A stretch of 64,000 nucleotides of DNA from Candidatus Gastranaerophilales bacterium. Its GTDB lineage: Bacteria; Cyanobacteriota; Vampirovibrionia; Gastranaerophilales; Gastranaerophilaceae. Of this stretch, positions 52,102 through 61,108 are shown piece after piece; within the stretch, counting starts at the first letter, position 1, and each line of letters starts with the position of its first letter. The position numbers and the translations under genes are program-made. The stretch covers positions 1 to 64,000 of the forward strand of contig CALVBI010000001.1 of NCBI GenBank assembly GCA_944325735.1, read 5' to 3'. Under the pieces are notes generated by a model, which was not told where the DNA came from, searched no databases, and saw only the letters and a program-made list of their open reading frames with translations.

Positions 52102-52920
52102 TTATTTTGTAGCAAATTGTTCATCAATTTTTGCAAATTTTGCTTCAATCATGTTTGTGTATCTTTGGCAAGATTCTTTATCTTGAATCCAGTTTGGAAG
52201 GATTTCTTTTCTTGCTTTTGTTAAAGTTGCTCTATTACCAGAATTAGCAAATTCTTTAACTGCTTCATATTGTTTATCTGTTAAACCTGCATCTTCTAAT
52301 ACTTTAGCTTTTTTGAAATCAACAGGATTATAATCCTCAAAAGCAGCCCTTGCATCTGCAATCATATCATCACGCTGAAGAGATGTTAACTGAGATTTAT
52401 CAAAATTAGCAGCATAATTTCTATGAGCATCATTTGATGCTTGTTCTTTTGAATAAGTTGCATAGCGTTTTTCTTGTAATTCTTGTGATTTTCCTGTAAT
52501 TTTATCTTTTAATTTGCTAGCTTTGCCAGTGATGCTTTTCCAAAGTTTAACACCGCTATCACCAATTGCGAAAAATACGTTTTTAACTTGATCAGCAAAT
52601 CCTAATTTTTTGCCTTGTTCTGCAACTGCTTTTGTTAATTTACCTTTGCCAACAGCAACACTTAAGCCTACATAAGCAGCAGCAAGTGCAGTACCTATTC
52701 CAGCTGCAATTTTTGCATTTTTATTGTCTTTTTTGAATTCAAAATCTTTTCCTGCTTCAATATTGTCAGCATTTTTAATTAATTGTTTTTTGAATTCATC
52801 TTGAGATAAAGTTTTAATTTTACCTTGTGAATTTGTAACTTGAATTTTACCCTGTTGGGTCATTTCTACTTTGTTCCCGCCGATTGATAATGCAGGTCCG
52901 ATTGTCATGTTGTTTGTCAT
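52102..52920 (-). CDS. Unknown protein with hydrophobic central helix
   Basis: The 272-residue protein starts after AAAGGTAG. The N-terminus (MTNNMTIGPALSIGGNKVEM) is followed by a short beta-like stretch, then a Gly/Ala-rich hydrophobic helix at about 70-92 (AKIAAGIGTALAAAYVGLSVAVG) and a long, Lys-rich helical C-terminal region that includes DKITGKSQELQEK and a Lys/Asp/Ala-rich tail. It has no cleavable signal peptide. The architecture, a soluble helical protein with one hydrophobic segment, resembles the riboswitch-operon proteins at 27.9-30 kb, but no sequence homology is claimed. It has its own promoter (TTGACG, 16 nt, TATAAA at 52949-52954) and its own terminator. Confidence 0.65.
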   Translation of the reverse strand: MTNNMTIGPALSIGGNKVEMTQQGKIQVTNSQGKIKTLSQDEFKKQLIKNADNIEAGKDFEFKKDNKNAKIAAGIGTALAAAYVGLSVAVGKGKLTKAVAEQGKKLGFADQVKNVFFAIGDSGVKLWKSITGKASKLKDKITGKSQELQEKRYATYSKEQASNDAHRNYAANFDKSQLTSLQRDDMIADARAAFEDYNPVDFKKAKVLEDAGLTDKQYEAVKEFANSGNRATLTKARKEILPNWIQDKESCQRYTNMIEAKFAKIDEQFATK

Positions 52921-52948
52921 AAACTTCTACCTTTCAAAATTTACACAC

Positions 52949-52976
52949 TTTATATGTCTCCATGAAAACACGTCAA
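52949..52976 (-). promoter_or_regulatory. Promoter of the 52102 gene
   Basis: On the minus strand TTGACG (52976-52971) is followed by a 16-nt spacer and TATAAA (52954-52949), 29 nt ahead of the ATG. Confidence 0.6.
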
Positions 52977-53025
52977 AGAAAAAAAATGCTAATTTTACAT
53001 ATATATATTAACAAATATTTACAAA

Positions 53026-53058
53026 AAATACTACCCCTTATTTTTAGGGGTAGTATTT
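53026..53058 (-). terminator. Intrinsic terminator of nrdJ
   Basis: A perfect 13-bp stem (AAATACTACCCCT with AGGGGTAGTATTT) has a 7-nt loop. It is preceded by a T tract on the minus strand side and lies 64 nt after the nrdJ stop. Confidence 0.75.
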
Positions 53059-53121
53059 AAGCTCTCTAAACGGATAAACCTCTCTTAATTTTTCTAAGTT
53101 GTGGTTGCGCATCTACGCTTA

Positions 53122-55110
53122 CTACGAACAACCAGAGTATCCACATTTCAAACAGATAAAGCAGCCTTCAGCCATTTGAATTTCATTACCGCATTCAGGG
53201 CATTTTACTGTTTTTATTTCACCAGTAGGTTCTTCAGAATCAATAGTTTCTTCAACTACTGTTTCTTCTACTTTAGCTTCTTCTGTTTTTTTCTTATCGT
53301 CCAAATTCATTGGTTGGAATTGACGAGAATTATTTCTGTATACTGTAATACCTTTTAAATTGTTTTCGTAAGCTAAAATATATGCTTCTTCAATATCTTT
53401 GCGAGTTGCATGTTCTTCAAAGTTAACCGTTTTAGATACAGCATTGTCTGTATGAAGTTGGAATGCCGCTTGCATTTTTACGTGCCAGTATGGAGAAACA
53501 TCGTGAGCTGTTACGAAAATTTGTTTAGCATCTGCAGGAACTCCATCTACATGAGCTACAGAACCTGTTTTAGCGATTTCTTTCATTAATTTTTCTGAAT
53601 AGAAGCCATGTTCTACGGCATAATCCTTGAATATAGGATTAACTTCAAGCATTTCTGTTCCATCCATGATTAATCTTGAAAATACTAGACCGAATAATGG
53701 TTCAACACCGCCAGATGCAGATGCAATCATAGAAATTGTACCTGTAGGAGCAATACAAGTTGTAGTTGCATTTCTTATACCTACTTTGGCAATTTGTTCA
53801 TCTAATTCTTTCCATTGTTCGTCAGAAATTTTGCCTGCAGATTTTCCTTTATATTTGTTATACAAATAGTTTGGAGAATCATATACACTGCCATTGAAAT
53901 TATTAAATCTTCCTCTTTCTTTTGACAATTCAATTGATTCACATTTAGATTCGTAATCAATGAATTCCATAATTTGACCGGCTAATTTAGTTCCTTCTTC
54001 TGAAGCGTAAGAAATGCCTAATTTCATAAGCATATCAGCCCAACCCATTACACCTAAACCGATTTTTCTGTTGTTTTGAACCATTTCAGAAATTTGAGGT
54101 AGAGGATAATTATTTACAGCGATTACGTTATCTAAGAATCTGATAGCAGTTCTTGTAGTTTCAGCAAGTAAATCCCAATTAATTTTTCCATCTTCTACCA
54201 TTCTGCCTAAGTTAATAGAACCTAAGTTACAAGCTTCGTAAGCTAATAGAGGAACTTCTCCACAAGGATTTGTAGACTCAATAGGTCCAACTAATGGAGT
54301 TGGGTTGTCACCATTCATTTTATCAATAAAGATAATACCAGGTTCACCATTTCTCCAAGCACCGTCTACAATCATATCAAATACTTTTTTAGCACTTAAT
54401 TTACCTGCAACTGTATTATTTTGCGGATTGATTAATTCATAATCAGTACCAGCTTTTAAAGCTTCCATAAATTTATCTGTAATAGCAACAGAAATATTAA
54501 AGTTATTTAATTTATTATTATCGCTTTTGCATTCAATAAAATCTAAAATATCAGGGTGGTCAACTCTTAAGATTCCCATGTTAGCTCCACGACGTGTACC
54601 ACCTTGTTTAACAGCTTCAGTTGCAGCATTGAATACTTCCATAAATGAAACAGGACCTGAAGATACGCCCATTGTTGATTTAACAACACTATTTTTAGGT
54701 CTTAATCTTGAGAATGAAAAACCTGTACCACCACCTGATTTATGTATTAATGCAGTATTTTTTACGGTTTCAAAAATTCCTTCCAAGCTGTCTTCTACAG
54801 GGAGTACAAAACAAGCAGCTAATTGTCCTAATTCTCTACCTGCATTCATTAAAGTAGGAGAGTTAGGCATAAAATATCTGCTGGTAATAGCTTTGTAGAA
54901 TCTGTCAGATAATTTGTCTACATCGCTTTGAGATTTACCAAATTTTAAATCTCCTGCTGCAATTGTATCTGCAACTCTTCTGAACATGTCAGCTGGAGTT
55001 TCTACGCATTTCCCTTCTTTATCTCTTTTTAAGTATCTTTTTTCAAGTACTTTAATAGCGTTTTCCGCTAAGTCTAATTTTTCCATGCATGTGCTGTTTG
55101 AATCCGTCAC
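53122..55110 (-). CDS. nrdJ: Adenosylcobalamin-dependent (class II) ribonucleoside-diphosphate reductase
   Basis: The 662-residue enzyme starts at GTG with CGGAGG 6 nt upstream. [12 protein letters not shown] near 77, [14 protein letters not shown] near 93, [14 protein letters not shown] near 120 and [12 protein letters not shown] near 165 mark the N-terminal half. The catalytic finger [22 protein letters not shown] lies near 290 and [16 protein letters not shown] near 455. The C-terminal tail has a CxxC-type zinc ribbon (CPECGNEI near 635, [10 protein letters not shown] at the end). These features, and the absence of a NrdB or NrdG partner, identify the B12-dependent NrdJ type. It makes deoxyribonucleotides using adenosylcobalamin, so the cell needs cobalamin for DNA synthesis. 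No ATP-cone is evident. Confidence 0.95.
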   Translation of the reverse strand: MTDSNSTCMEKLDLAENAIKVLEKRYLKRDKEGKCVETPADMFRRVADTIAAGDLKFGKSQSDVDKLSDRFYKAITSRYFMPNSPTLMNAGRELGQLAACFVLPVEDSLEGIFETVKNTALIHKSGGGTGFSFSRLRPKNSVVKSTMGVSSGPVSFMEVFNAATEAVKQGGTRRGANMGILRVDHPDILDFIECKSDNNKLNNFNISVAITDKFMEALKAGTDYELINPQNNTVAGKLSAKKVFDMIVDGAWRNGEPGIIFIDKMNGDNPTPLVGPIESTNPCGEVPLLAYEACNLGSINLGRMVEDGKINWDLLAETTRTAIRFLDNVIAVNNYPLPQISEMVQNNRKIGLGVMGWADMLMKLGISYASEEGTKLAGQIMEFIDYESKCESIELSKERGRFNNFNGSVYDSPNYLYNKYKGKSAGKISDEQWKELDEQIAKVGIRNATTTCIAPTGTISMIASASGGVEPLFGLVFSRLIMDGTEMLEVNPIFKDYAVEHGFYSEKLMKEIAKTGSVAHVDGVPADAKQIFVTAHDVSPYWHVKMQAAFQLHTDNAVSKTVNFEEHATRKDIEEAYILAYENNLKGITVYRNNSRQFQPMNLDDKKKTEEAKVEETVVEETIDSEEPTGEIKTVKCPECGNEIQMAEGCFICLKCGYSGCS

Positions 55111-55342
55111 ATTAACCTCCGTTTTATTATGTGTATTAATTATTAGTTTATATCCCCTTTTTAATATTAAAAATAAAAAGCATGTCTGTTTCTTTATTTT
55201 ACACCAATAATAAAAAGCATGGCAAGGAAGTTTTTATCTCATTAAGATTTGTTACTCTATTTTTTATAGTTTTATTAAAATTATAATTGTTATATTACTA
55301 CGAGTAGCATGTTTATAATATAATATTTCTTGAGGTATTACA

Positions 55343-56647
55343 TTGAAACATTCGAAACTTACAGCCCTGATATTTATAGCATTAATACTAGGTGTAATCG
55401 TAGGTCATTTTGCCCCTGATTTTGCGGTAAAAATGAGACCATTCGCAGTTATATTTTTACGAATGGTAAAAATGATTATTGCACCTTTGCTTTTTGCAAC
55501 TTTAGTTGTTGGCATTGCAGGTCATGGAGATGCTAAAAGTCTTGGAAAAATCGGGCTTAAAACAATTATTTATTTTGAAATAGTAACAACTTTAGCATTA
55601 GTTATTGGTTTAACTGTCGCTAATATATTCAAACCCGGGGTAGGATTTGTAACAGGAAGCACTCCTCACGCAATACATATGCAAGAAGCCGGATTACTAG
55701 CTGCTACTCAAGCACATACATCAATTAGTGAAATGGTTGTTGGAATTTTCCCAACAAGTATTATTGATGCAATGGCACAAGGAAATTTATTGCAAATTGT
55801 AGTATTTTCAATATTCTTCGCACTTGCAATGGTAGCAGTTGGAAAAGCTGCAGAACCAGTTGTAAATATTTTAAATTCAGTATCTCAAATAATGTTTAAA
55901 TTTACTGAATATGTAATGTATTTTGCACCTTTAGGAATTTTTGGCGCGATAGCATCAACTATTGGAGCAAACGGACTATCTGTTTTAAAAAGTTACTTTA
56001 AAGTAATTGGAGCAATGTACTTTGCTCTTGCAGTATTTGTACTATTAGTTTTATTCATTGCTTGTAAAATCGTAAAAATATCATTTAGAAATTTATTAAG
56101 AGCTGTACAGGAACCCGCATTATTAGCGTTTACAACAGCAAGTTCAGAAGCAGCTTTCCCTAAAGCAATGGAAATTATGGAACGTTTTGGAGTTCCTAAA
56201 AATATAGTAGGGTTTGTAATGCCTACAGGATATACATTTAATCTTGACGGAAGCACAATTTATTTAGCGATGGGTGTATTATTCTCATCTCAAATTGTAG
56301 GAATTCATCTTGATTTAAATCAACAAGTAATTATAATGTTAGCATTAATGCTTACAAGTAAAGGTATAGCTGGAGCGCCAAGAGTTGCGTTAATCGTTCT
56401 TGCTGGAACTTTAGCAAGCTTCAATATTCCAATTCTCGGAGTTGCAATTCTTTTAGGTATCGACCAAATTCTAGATATGGGAAGAACTGCCATAAATCTT
56501 GTAGGAAATTGCGTAGCAACTGTTGTAATTGCTCGTTGGGAAAAAGAATTTGATTATAATAAAATGCATGAATTTGTAAAACAATCTAAGGCTGAAAGTC
56601 TTGGAAATGATATACAGCAAACAATTGGAAAAATAAAAGAGGGATAA
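55343..56647 (+). CDS. Dicarboxylate/amino acid:cation symporter (DAACS family)
   Basis: The 434-residue membrane transporter starts at TTG (55343), with TTGAGG 9 nt upstream. It has about eight membrane helices. MKMIIAPLLFATLVVGIAG near 43-61, the reentrant-loop serine-rich region AFTTASSEAAFPKAM near 260, the GFVMPTGYTFNLDGSTIY signature near 287 and the DRTxxN-like DMGRTAINLVGN near 375 are diagnostic. It imports glutamate, aspartate or C4-dicarboxylates with Na+ or H+. It is 6 nt ahead of ileS and probably co-transcribed with it. Substrate choice cannot be read from the sequence; the AASSE-type TTASSEAAF variant is common in bacterial members. Confidence 0.93.
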   Translation: MKHSKLTALIFIALILGVIVGHFAPDFAVKMRPFAVIFLRMVKMIIAPLLFATLVVGIAGHGDAKSLGKIGLKTIIYFEIVTTLALVIGLTVANIFKPGVGFVTGSTPHAIHMQEAGLLAATQAHTSISEMVVGIFPTSIIDAMAQGNLLQIVVFSIFFALAMVAVGKAAEPVVNILNSVSQIMFKFTEYVMYFAPLGIFGAIASTIGANGLSVLKSYFKVIGAMYFALAVFVLLVLFIACKIVKISFRNLLRAVQEPALLAFTTASSEAAFPKAMEIMERFGVPKNIVGFVMPTGYTFNLDGSTIYLAMGVLFSSQIVGIHLDLNQQVIIMLALMLTSKGIAGAPRVALIVLAGTLASFNIPILGVAILLGIDQILDMGRTAINLVGNCVATVVIARWEKEFDYNKMHEFVKQSKAESLGNDIQQTIGKIKEG

Positions 56648-56653
56648 TTAAAT

Positions 56654-59476
56654 ATGGGTAACGAAACAAGTACAAAAACAGAATTTAAAGATACTCTTAA
56701 CTTGCCTCAAACAACTTTGGCAATGAGAGCAAATGCGACTGTAAGAGAACTTGAAATCCAAAAGTTCTGGAACGAAAATGATATCTATAACAAAATTATT
56801 AATAACCGTGATAAAGCAAATAAATTTATTTTACATGACGGACCTCCATATTTGAGTTCTGAAAAAATTCACGTAGGTACTGCTCTTAATAAAATTCTTA
56901 AAGATATTTTATTAAAATATAAAGCTCAAGCAGGTTACTATACACCATATGTTCCAGGCTATGATGGTCATGGCTTGCCAATTGAAAATGCTGTTGTAAA
57001 AAATATTAAAGGCGGTAGAAACGCTCTTACTCCTTATGAACTAAGACAAAAATGCAGAGAATTTGCTCATAAAAATTTAAAAGGTCAAGAAAGTGAATTC
57101 AAACGTCTTGGAGTTTTAGGAGATTGGGACAATCCATATTTAACTATTAATCCTGAATTTGAAGCTGAACAAGTAAGAGTGTTTGGCGATATGTACAAAA
57201 AAGGCTATGTTGAAAAAGGATTAAAACCAGTATACTGGTGTGCATCATGCGAAACAGCTCTTGCTGAAGCAGAAGTTGAATATGCGGATCATACATCTAC
57301 TTCTATTTATGTAAGATTTAAGTTTGATGAAGAAAGTACTAATAAATTACATAATAAGCTTGACTTCCTGTCTTCTTGCCCTCAGGACATCTATTGTGTA
57401 ATTTGGACAACAACTCCTTGGACAATTCCTTCAAATATGGCAATCAGTATGCACCCTAGATTTGAATACACATTCTTTGAATACAACGGTGATGTATATG
57501 TTGCTGCTCAAGAACTTTTAGGAAGCTTCTTAAAAGATGTTGAATGGGAAGAATCAGATATCAAAGTTCTTGGTTCTTGTAAAGGTCAAGATTTAGAACT
57601 TTTAAATACAAAACATCCTTTAGTTGATAGAAAATCTCCGATAATTTTAGGAGAACACGTTACATTAGATGCAGGTACTGGTTCTGTTCATACAGCACCT
57701 GGTCATGGTCTTGAAGACTATGAAGTAGGCTGCAAATACGGTATTGAAGTATTCTCACCATTAGATAGCAAAGGTGTATGGACTGAAGCTGTTAAAGATA
57801 AAGATTTAGAAGGAGTTCCATATTATAAAGGAAACTCAATTGTAATAGAAAAACTTCAAAACTGTGGAGCATTATTAGCACAACAAGACATAAATCACAG
57901 CTATCCACATTGTTGGAGATGTAAAAATCCTGTAATTTACAGAGCAACTCCACAATGGTTCGTAAAAGTTGATAAATTTAGAGAACAAACTTTAGAAGCT
58001 ATTAAAGGTGTAAAATGGATTCCATCAAGCGGTGAAGCTAGAATTTCAAACATGGTTGCTGGACGTACAGATTGGTGTATTTCTCGTCAACGTGCTTGGG
58101 GTGTTCCTATTCCTGTTTTCTATTGTGAAGACTGTGGTGAAGTAATTGTGACAGATGAAACAATTGAAAATGTTGCAAAAATCTTTGAAAAAGAAAGCTC
58201 TGATGCTTGGGTTAAATATTCTGCAGAAGAATTATTACCTCAAGGATTTAAATGTCCAAAATGCGGAAAAACTCATTTCAAAAAAGAAAATGATATTATG
58301 GACGTTTGGTTTGATTCAGGCATAACTTGGCGCGCAGTTGTAAATAAACGTTCAGAAGAATTGGGTACAACTCCTGTTGAAATGTATTTGGAAGGTTCTG
58401 ACCAACACAGAGGCTGGTTCCAATCTTCACTTTTGACATCTATTGCTACTCAGGGAATTGCTCCTTATAAATCTGTTTTAACTCACGGATTTGTATTCGG
58501 TGAAGATGGAAGAAAGATGTCAAAATCATTAGGAAACTACATTAGACCTGATGAAATTATCAAAACATATGGTGCTGATATTTTAAGATTATGGGCTGCA
58601 TCAGTTGATTATAGAAATGATACAAAAATTGGAAACAATATTATTAAACAACTTGCTGAAATTTTCAAAAAAACAAGAAATACATCAAGATTCTTAGTTG
58701 GAAACTTGTTTGATTTCGACCCTAAAAATGATTATGTAAAATATGAAGATTTAAAAGCAATTGATAAATTTGCTCTTCACAAATTAAATCATTTAATTGA
58801 AAGTGTAACAGAAGCTTTTGATAATTATGAATTTTACAAATATTTCCAACAATTGCAAAATTTTGCAGCTGTAGATTTAAGCTCATTCTACTTAGATATT
58901 GTAAAAGACAGATTATACACTGCAGGTAAAAAATCATTATCTCGCAGAGCATGTCAGACAGTTCTTTATGAAATTTTACAAACATTAGTTAGAATGTTAG
59001 TTCCAGTTATGCCTCACCAAGCAGAAGATATTTGGATGAGTGTTCCGGATTGTCAAAAAGACGGTTTGGAAAGTATCTTATTATCAAGCTGGCCTAAAGC
59101 AAAATCTGAATGGAATAATGTAGAATTAGAAGAAGATTTTACAAAAATTCTGAAAGCAAGAGAAGTTGTAACTCGTGCTATTGAACCTCTTAGAGCAGAA
59201 AAACAAGTAGGAAGCTCTTTAGAAGTTGCAGTATATGTAAAAGCAGATGATGATAGTGTATTGAAAGCAAATGAAGAAGAATTATGCAACATCTTCATCA
59301 CATCACAAGCTTATGTATGTTCTGAAAAACCTGCAAGTGTATTAAATGAATATACAGAAGAAGGATACACTGTATGGGTAACAAAAGCAGAAGGCGAAAA
59401 ATGTGAACGCTGTTGGAAATATAGGAAATTAAATTCTGACGGTATTTGCAATGAGTGCGAAGAAGCTATTAAATAG
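56654..59476 (+). CDS. ileS: Isoleucyl-tRNA synthetase
   Basis: The 940-residue class I synthetase has a HIGH-like motif written HVGT in LSSEKIHVGTALNKILK near 72, PGYDGHGLPIENAV near 100, a CP1 editing domain with WTTTPWTIPSNMAIS near 250 and GRKMSKSLGNYIRP (KMSKS) near 620. The C-terminal zinc site, CERCWKYR...CNEC, is near 915-935. Length and domains match bacterial type 1 IleRS. AGAGGGA precedes the ATG, and the gene follows the symporter by 6 nt. The terminator lies 4 nt after the stop. Confidence 0.98.
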   Translation: MGNETSTKTEFKDTLNLPQTTLAMRANATVRELEIQKFWNENDIYNKIINNRDKANKFILHDGPPYLSSEKIHVGTALNKILKDILLKYKAQAGYYTPYVPGYDGHGLPIENAVVKNIKGGRNALTPYELRQKCREFAHKNLKGQESEFKRLGVLGDWDNPYLTINPEFEAEQVRVFGDMYKKGYVEKGLKPVYWCASCETALAEAEVEYADHTSTSIYVRFKFDEESTNKLHNKLDFLSSCPQDIYCVIWTTTPWTIPSNMAISMHPRFEYTFFEYNGDVYVAAQELLGSFLKDVEWEESDIKVLGSCKGQDLELLNTKHPLVDRKSPIILGEHVTLDAGTGSVHTAPGHGLEDYEVGCKYGIEVFSPLDSKGVWTEAVKDKDLEGVPYYKGNSIVIEKLQNCGALLAQQDINHSYPHCWRCKNPVIYRATPQWFVKVDKFREQTLEAIKGVKWIPSSGEARISNMVAGRTDWCISRQRAWGVPIPVFYCEDCGEVIVTDETIENVAKIFEKESSDAWVKYSAEELLPQGFKCPKCGKTHFKKENDIMDVWFDSGITWRAVVNKRSEELGTTPVEMYLEGSDQHRGWFQSSLLTSIATQGIAPYKSVLTHGFVFGEDGRKMSKSLGNYIRPDEIIKTYGADILRLWAASVDYRNDTKIGNNIIKQLAEIFKKTRNTSRFLVGNLFDFDPKNDYVKYEDLKAIDKFALHKLNHLIESVTEAFDNYEFYKYFQQLQNFAAVDLSSFYLDIVKDRLYTAGKKSLSRRACQTVLYEILQTLVRMLVPVMPHQAEDIWMSVPDCQKDGLESILLSSWPKAKSEWNNVELEEDFTKILKAREVVTRAIEPLRAEKQVGSSLEVAVYVKADDDSVLKANEEELCNIFITSQAYVCSEKPASVLNEYTEEGYTVWVTKAEGEKCERCWKYRKLNSDGICNECEEAIK

Positions 59477-59479
59477 ATA

Positions 59480-59509
59480 AAAAAGAGCCTTTTAATAAAG
59501 GCTCTTTTT
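59480..59509 (+). terminator. Intrinsic terminator of ileS
   Basis: AAAAAGAGCCTTT pairs with AAAGGCTCTTTTT around a 4-nt loop, directly after ileS. Confidence 0.9.
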
Positions 59510-59656
59510 ATTACAAATTGTTAACAATTAAAATTCTTTTTTAAAGATTTATACAAAATCTGCCGTAACCATGATTACAAGTACTATTTGGAAGGAATTA
59601 GCTTCCGATAACAAACTAAAAGTTTACACCAAAACTTTACGGAAAGGGTAAAAACA

Positions 59657-61060
59657 ATGGGAATGGCAGCATCACAAGCAAGATTACTAAGCATAACAGC
59701 CAGATTGACCAATAATGAAAATACTGGTCAAAGTATTTCCTATTCAAAACAACGTTTGTCAGATCAAACTCAACAAATTACAAACGAATATAATGAAGCT
59801 CTTTCTGCGACAAAATTAACCGTTTTAACAGGATTTAACGGTGCAGAAGCAACTTATTCAGATATTTCATACAGCTTAATGACAAGTCCTCAAATGGCTG
59901 AAAATACAAAACAATATGTTGTTACTGATACAAAAGGTAGAATATTAGTTACTAACGATATTGCTAATGCTTATGAAAAATCAAACGGAAATTATAACCA
60001 ATTTTTAGCTAATTTAACAGGTGCTACTGTTGCAACTAACGGAAAATCATATTTTCAATCTGATATCACAGTTAACAGAAATGATGAAACTTGGAAAAAA
60101 TTAGATGCAGATGGTAACGAAATAGATGCAACTCCTGGGGAACCAGATGCATATGATACAAATAGTGAAACTTTAGCTGCAAAACAAAAAATTCACGAAG
60201 CATGGGATGCTTACTTTGCAACTGTTGGAATTAACTTAGGTGATGAAGAACACGATTTCGGTTTCAGTTGGAATGAATTATATGTAACAAATGAAAACGG
60301 TGAATATATTGATAAAAACGGCAATGTAATTACCGCAGATCAAGCTAAAGCAGGTCAAGGTATAACTGCAGTTGGTTGTGGCTATGCGGGTTATACTGGT
60401 GTTGATGCAGACGGCAATAATATAAGCGGACCTATCAACTATGAAGGGACAACTCCTGAATCAAGAGCACTATATGACTATGCAATGGCTATTACAGAAG
60501 CTTATTTAAGAGTAAACAGACCTGGAGAAACAAACTTTAGCACAGAATTTAATGCTGAAGATTACAATACAACTGCAAATAGTGATAATACAACATTAAT
60601 TAATTACTATAAAAATATCTTTAATAAAATGCAATCATCAGGTTACTTTACTTATACAAATAAACCGGGAGAAGCTGATGAAAATCACATATATGCAGAC
60701 GAAGGAACAGGCACAGCAGGTACTGTTCAAAAATCTCCTCTATATGATAATATCACGTTTGAAGAAGCATTAAGAGATGGTACTTTAAGACTTGAATATT
60801 ATTCAACTACAGATAAAGCATTTAAATCTACAACAATATCTGAAGATACTTGTATTCAAGAAGTAGCTGACGAAAGAGCTATCGCTCAAGCTGAATCTAA
60901 ATATACACAAGATATGGCTGATTTAGAAAATAAAGACAAAAAATTAGATTTGGAATTGAAAAAGTTAGATACTGAACACAGTGCATTACAAACAGAATAT
61001 GATTCAGTAAAAAATGTTGTAGATAAAAACGTTGAAAATTCTTTCAAAACATTCGGATAA
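59657..61060 (+). CDS. Conserved-ends family protein (member 4), unknown
   Basis: The 467-residue protein begins MGMAASQARLLSITARLTNNE, followed by a Gln/Ser-rich helix that ends EYNEALSATK. Both are closely shared with the proteins at 25111 and 30717. The middle (about 60-400) is Asn/Thr/Gly/Asp-rich, beta-prone and unlike the other members except for DGNxxxxxxG-type turns. The C-terminal coil (ERAIAQAESKYTQDMADLEN to NVENSFKTFG) is strongly similar to member 1 (DTAIAQAEAKYTTEKAKLNS) and ends like member 2. A short reading frame of 27 codons (from the ATG at 59570) ends 5 nt before this ATG. The gene is monocistronic, with a strong bidirectional terminator. Confidence 0.8.
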   Translation: MGMAASQARLLSITARLTNNENTGQSISYSKQRLSDQTQQITNEYNEALSATKLTVLTGFNGAEATYSDISYSLMTSPQMAENTKQYVVTDTKGRILVTNDIANAYEKSNGNYNQFLANLTGATVATNGKSYFQSDITVNRNDETWKKLDADGNEIDATPGEPDAYDTNSETLAAKQKIHEAWDAYFATVGINLGDEEHDFGFSWNELYVTNENGEYIDKNGNVITADQAKAGQGITAVGCGYAGYTGVDADGNNISGPINYEGTTPESRALYDYAMAITEAYLRVNRPGETNFSTEFNAEDYNTTANSDNTTLINYYKNIFNKMQSSGYFTYTNKPGEADENHIYADEGTGTAGTVQKSPLYDNITFEEALRDGTLRLEYYSTTDKAFKSTTISEDTCIQEVADERAIAQAESKYTQDMADLENKDKKLDLELKKLDTEHSALQTEYDSVKNVVDKNVENSFKTFG

Positions 61061-61093
61061 AAAAAAGACCTCTTAATTTTAAGAGGTCTTTTT
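61061..61093. terminator. Bidirectional intrinsic terminator
   Basis: AAAAAGACCTCTT and AAGAGGTCTTTTT form a 13-bp stem with a short AATTTT loop, between the convergent conserved-ends gene and fusA. Confidence 0.9.
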
Positions 61094-61108
61094 AATTTGA
61101 ATAATTGG

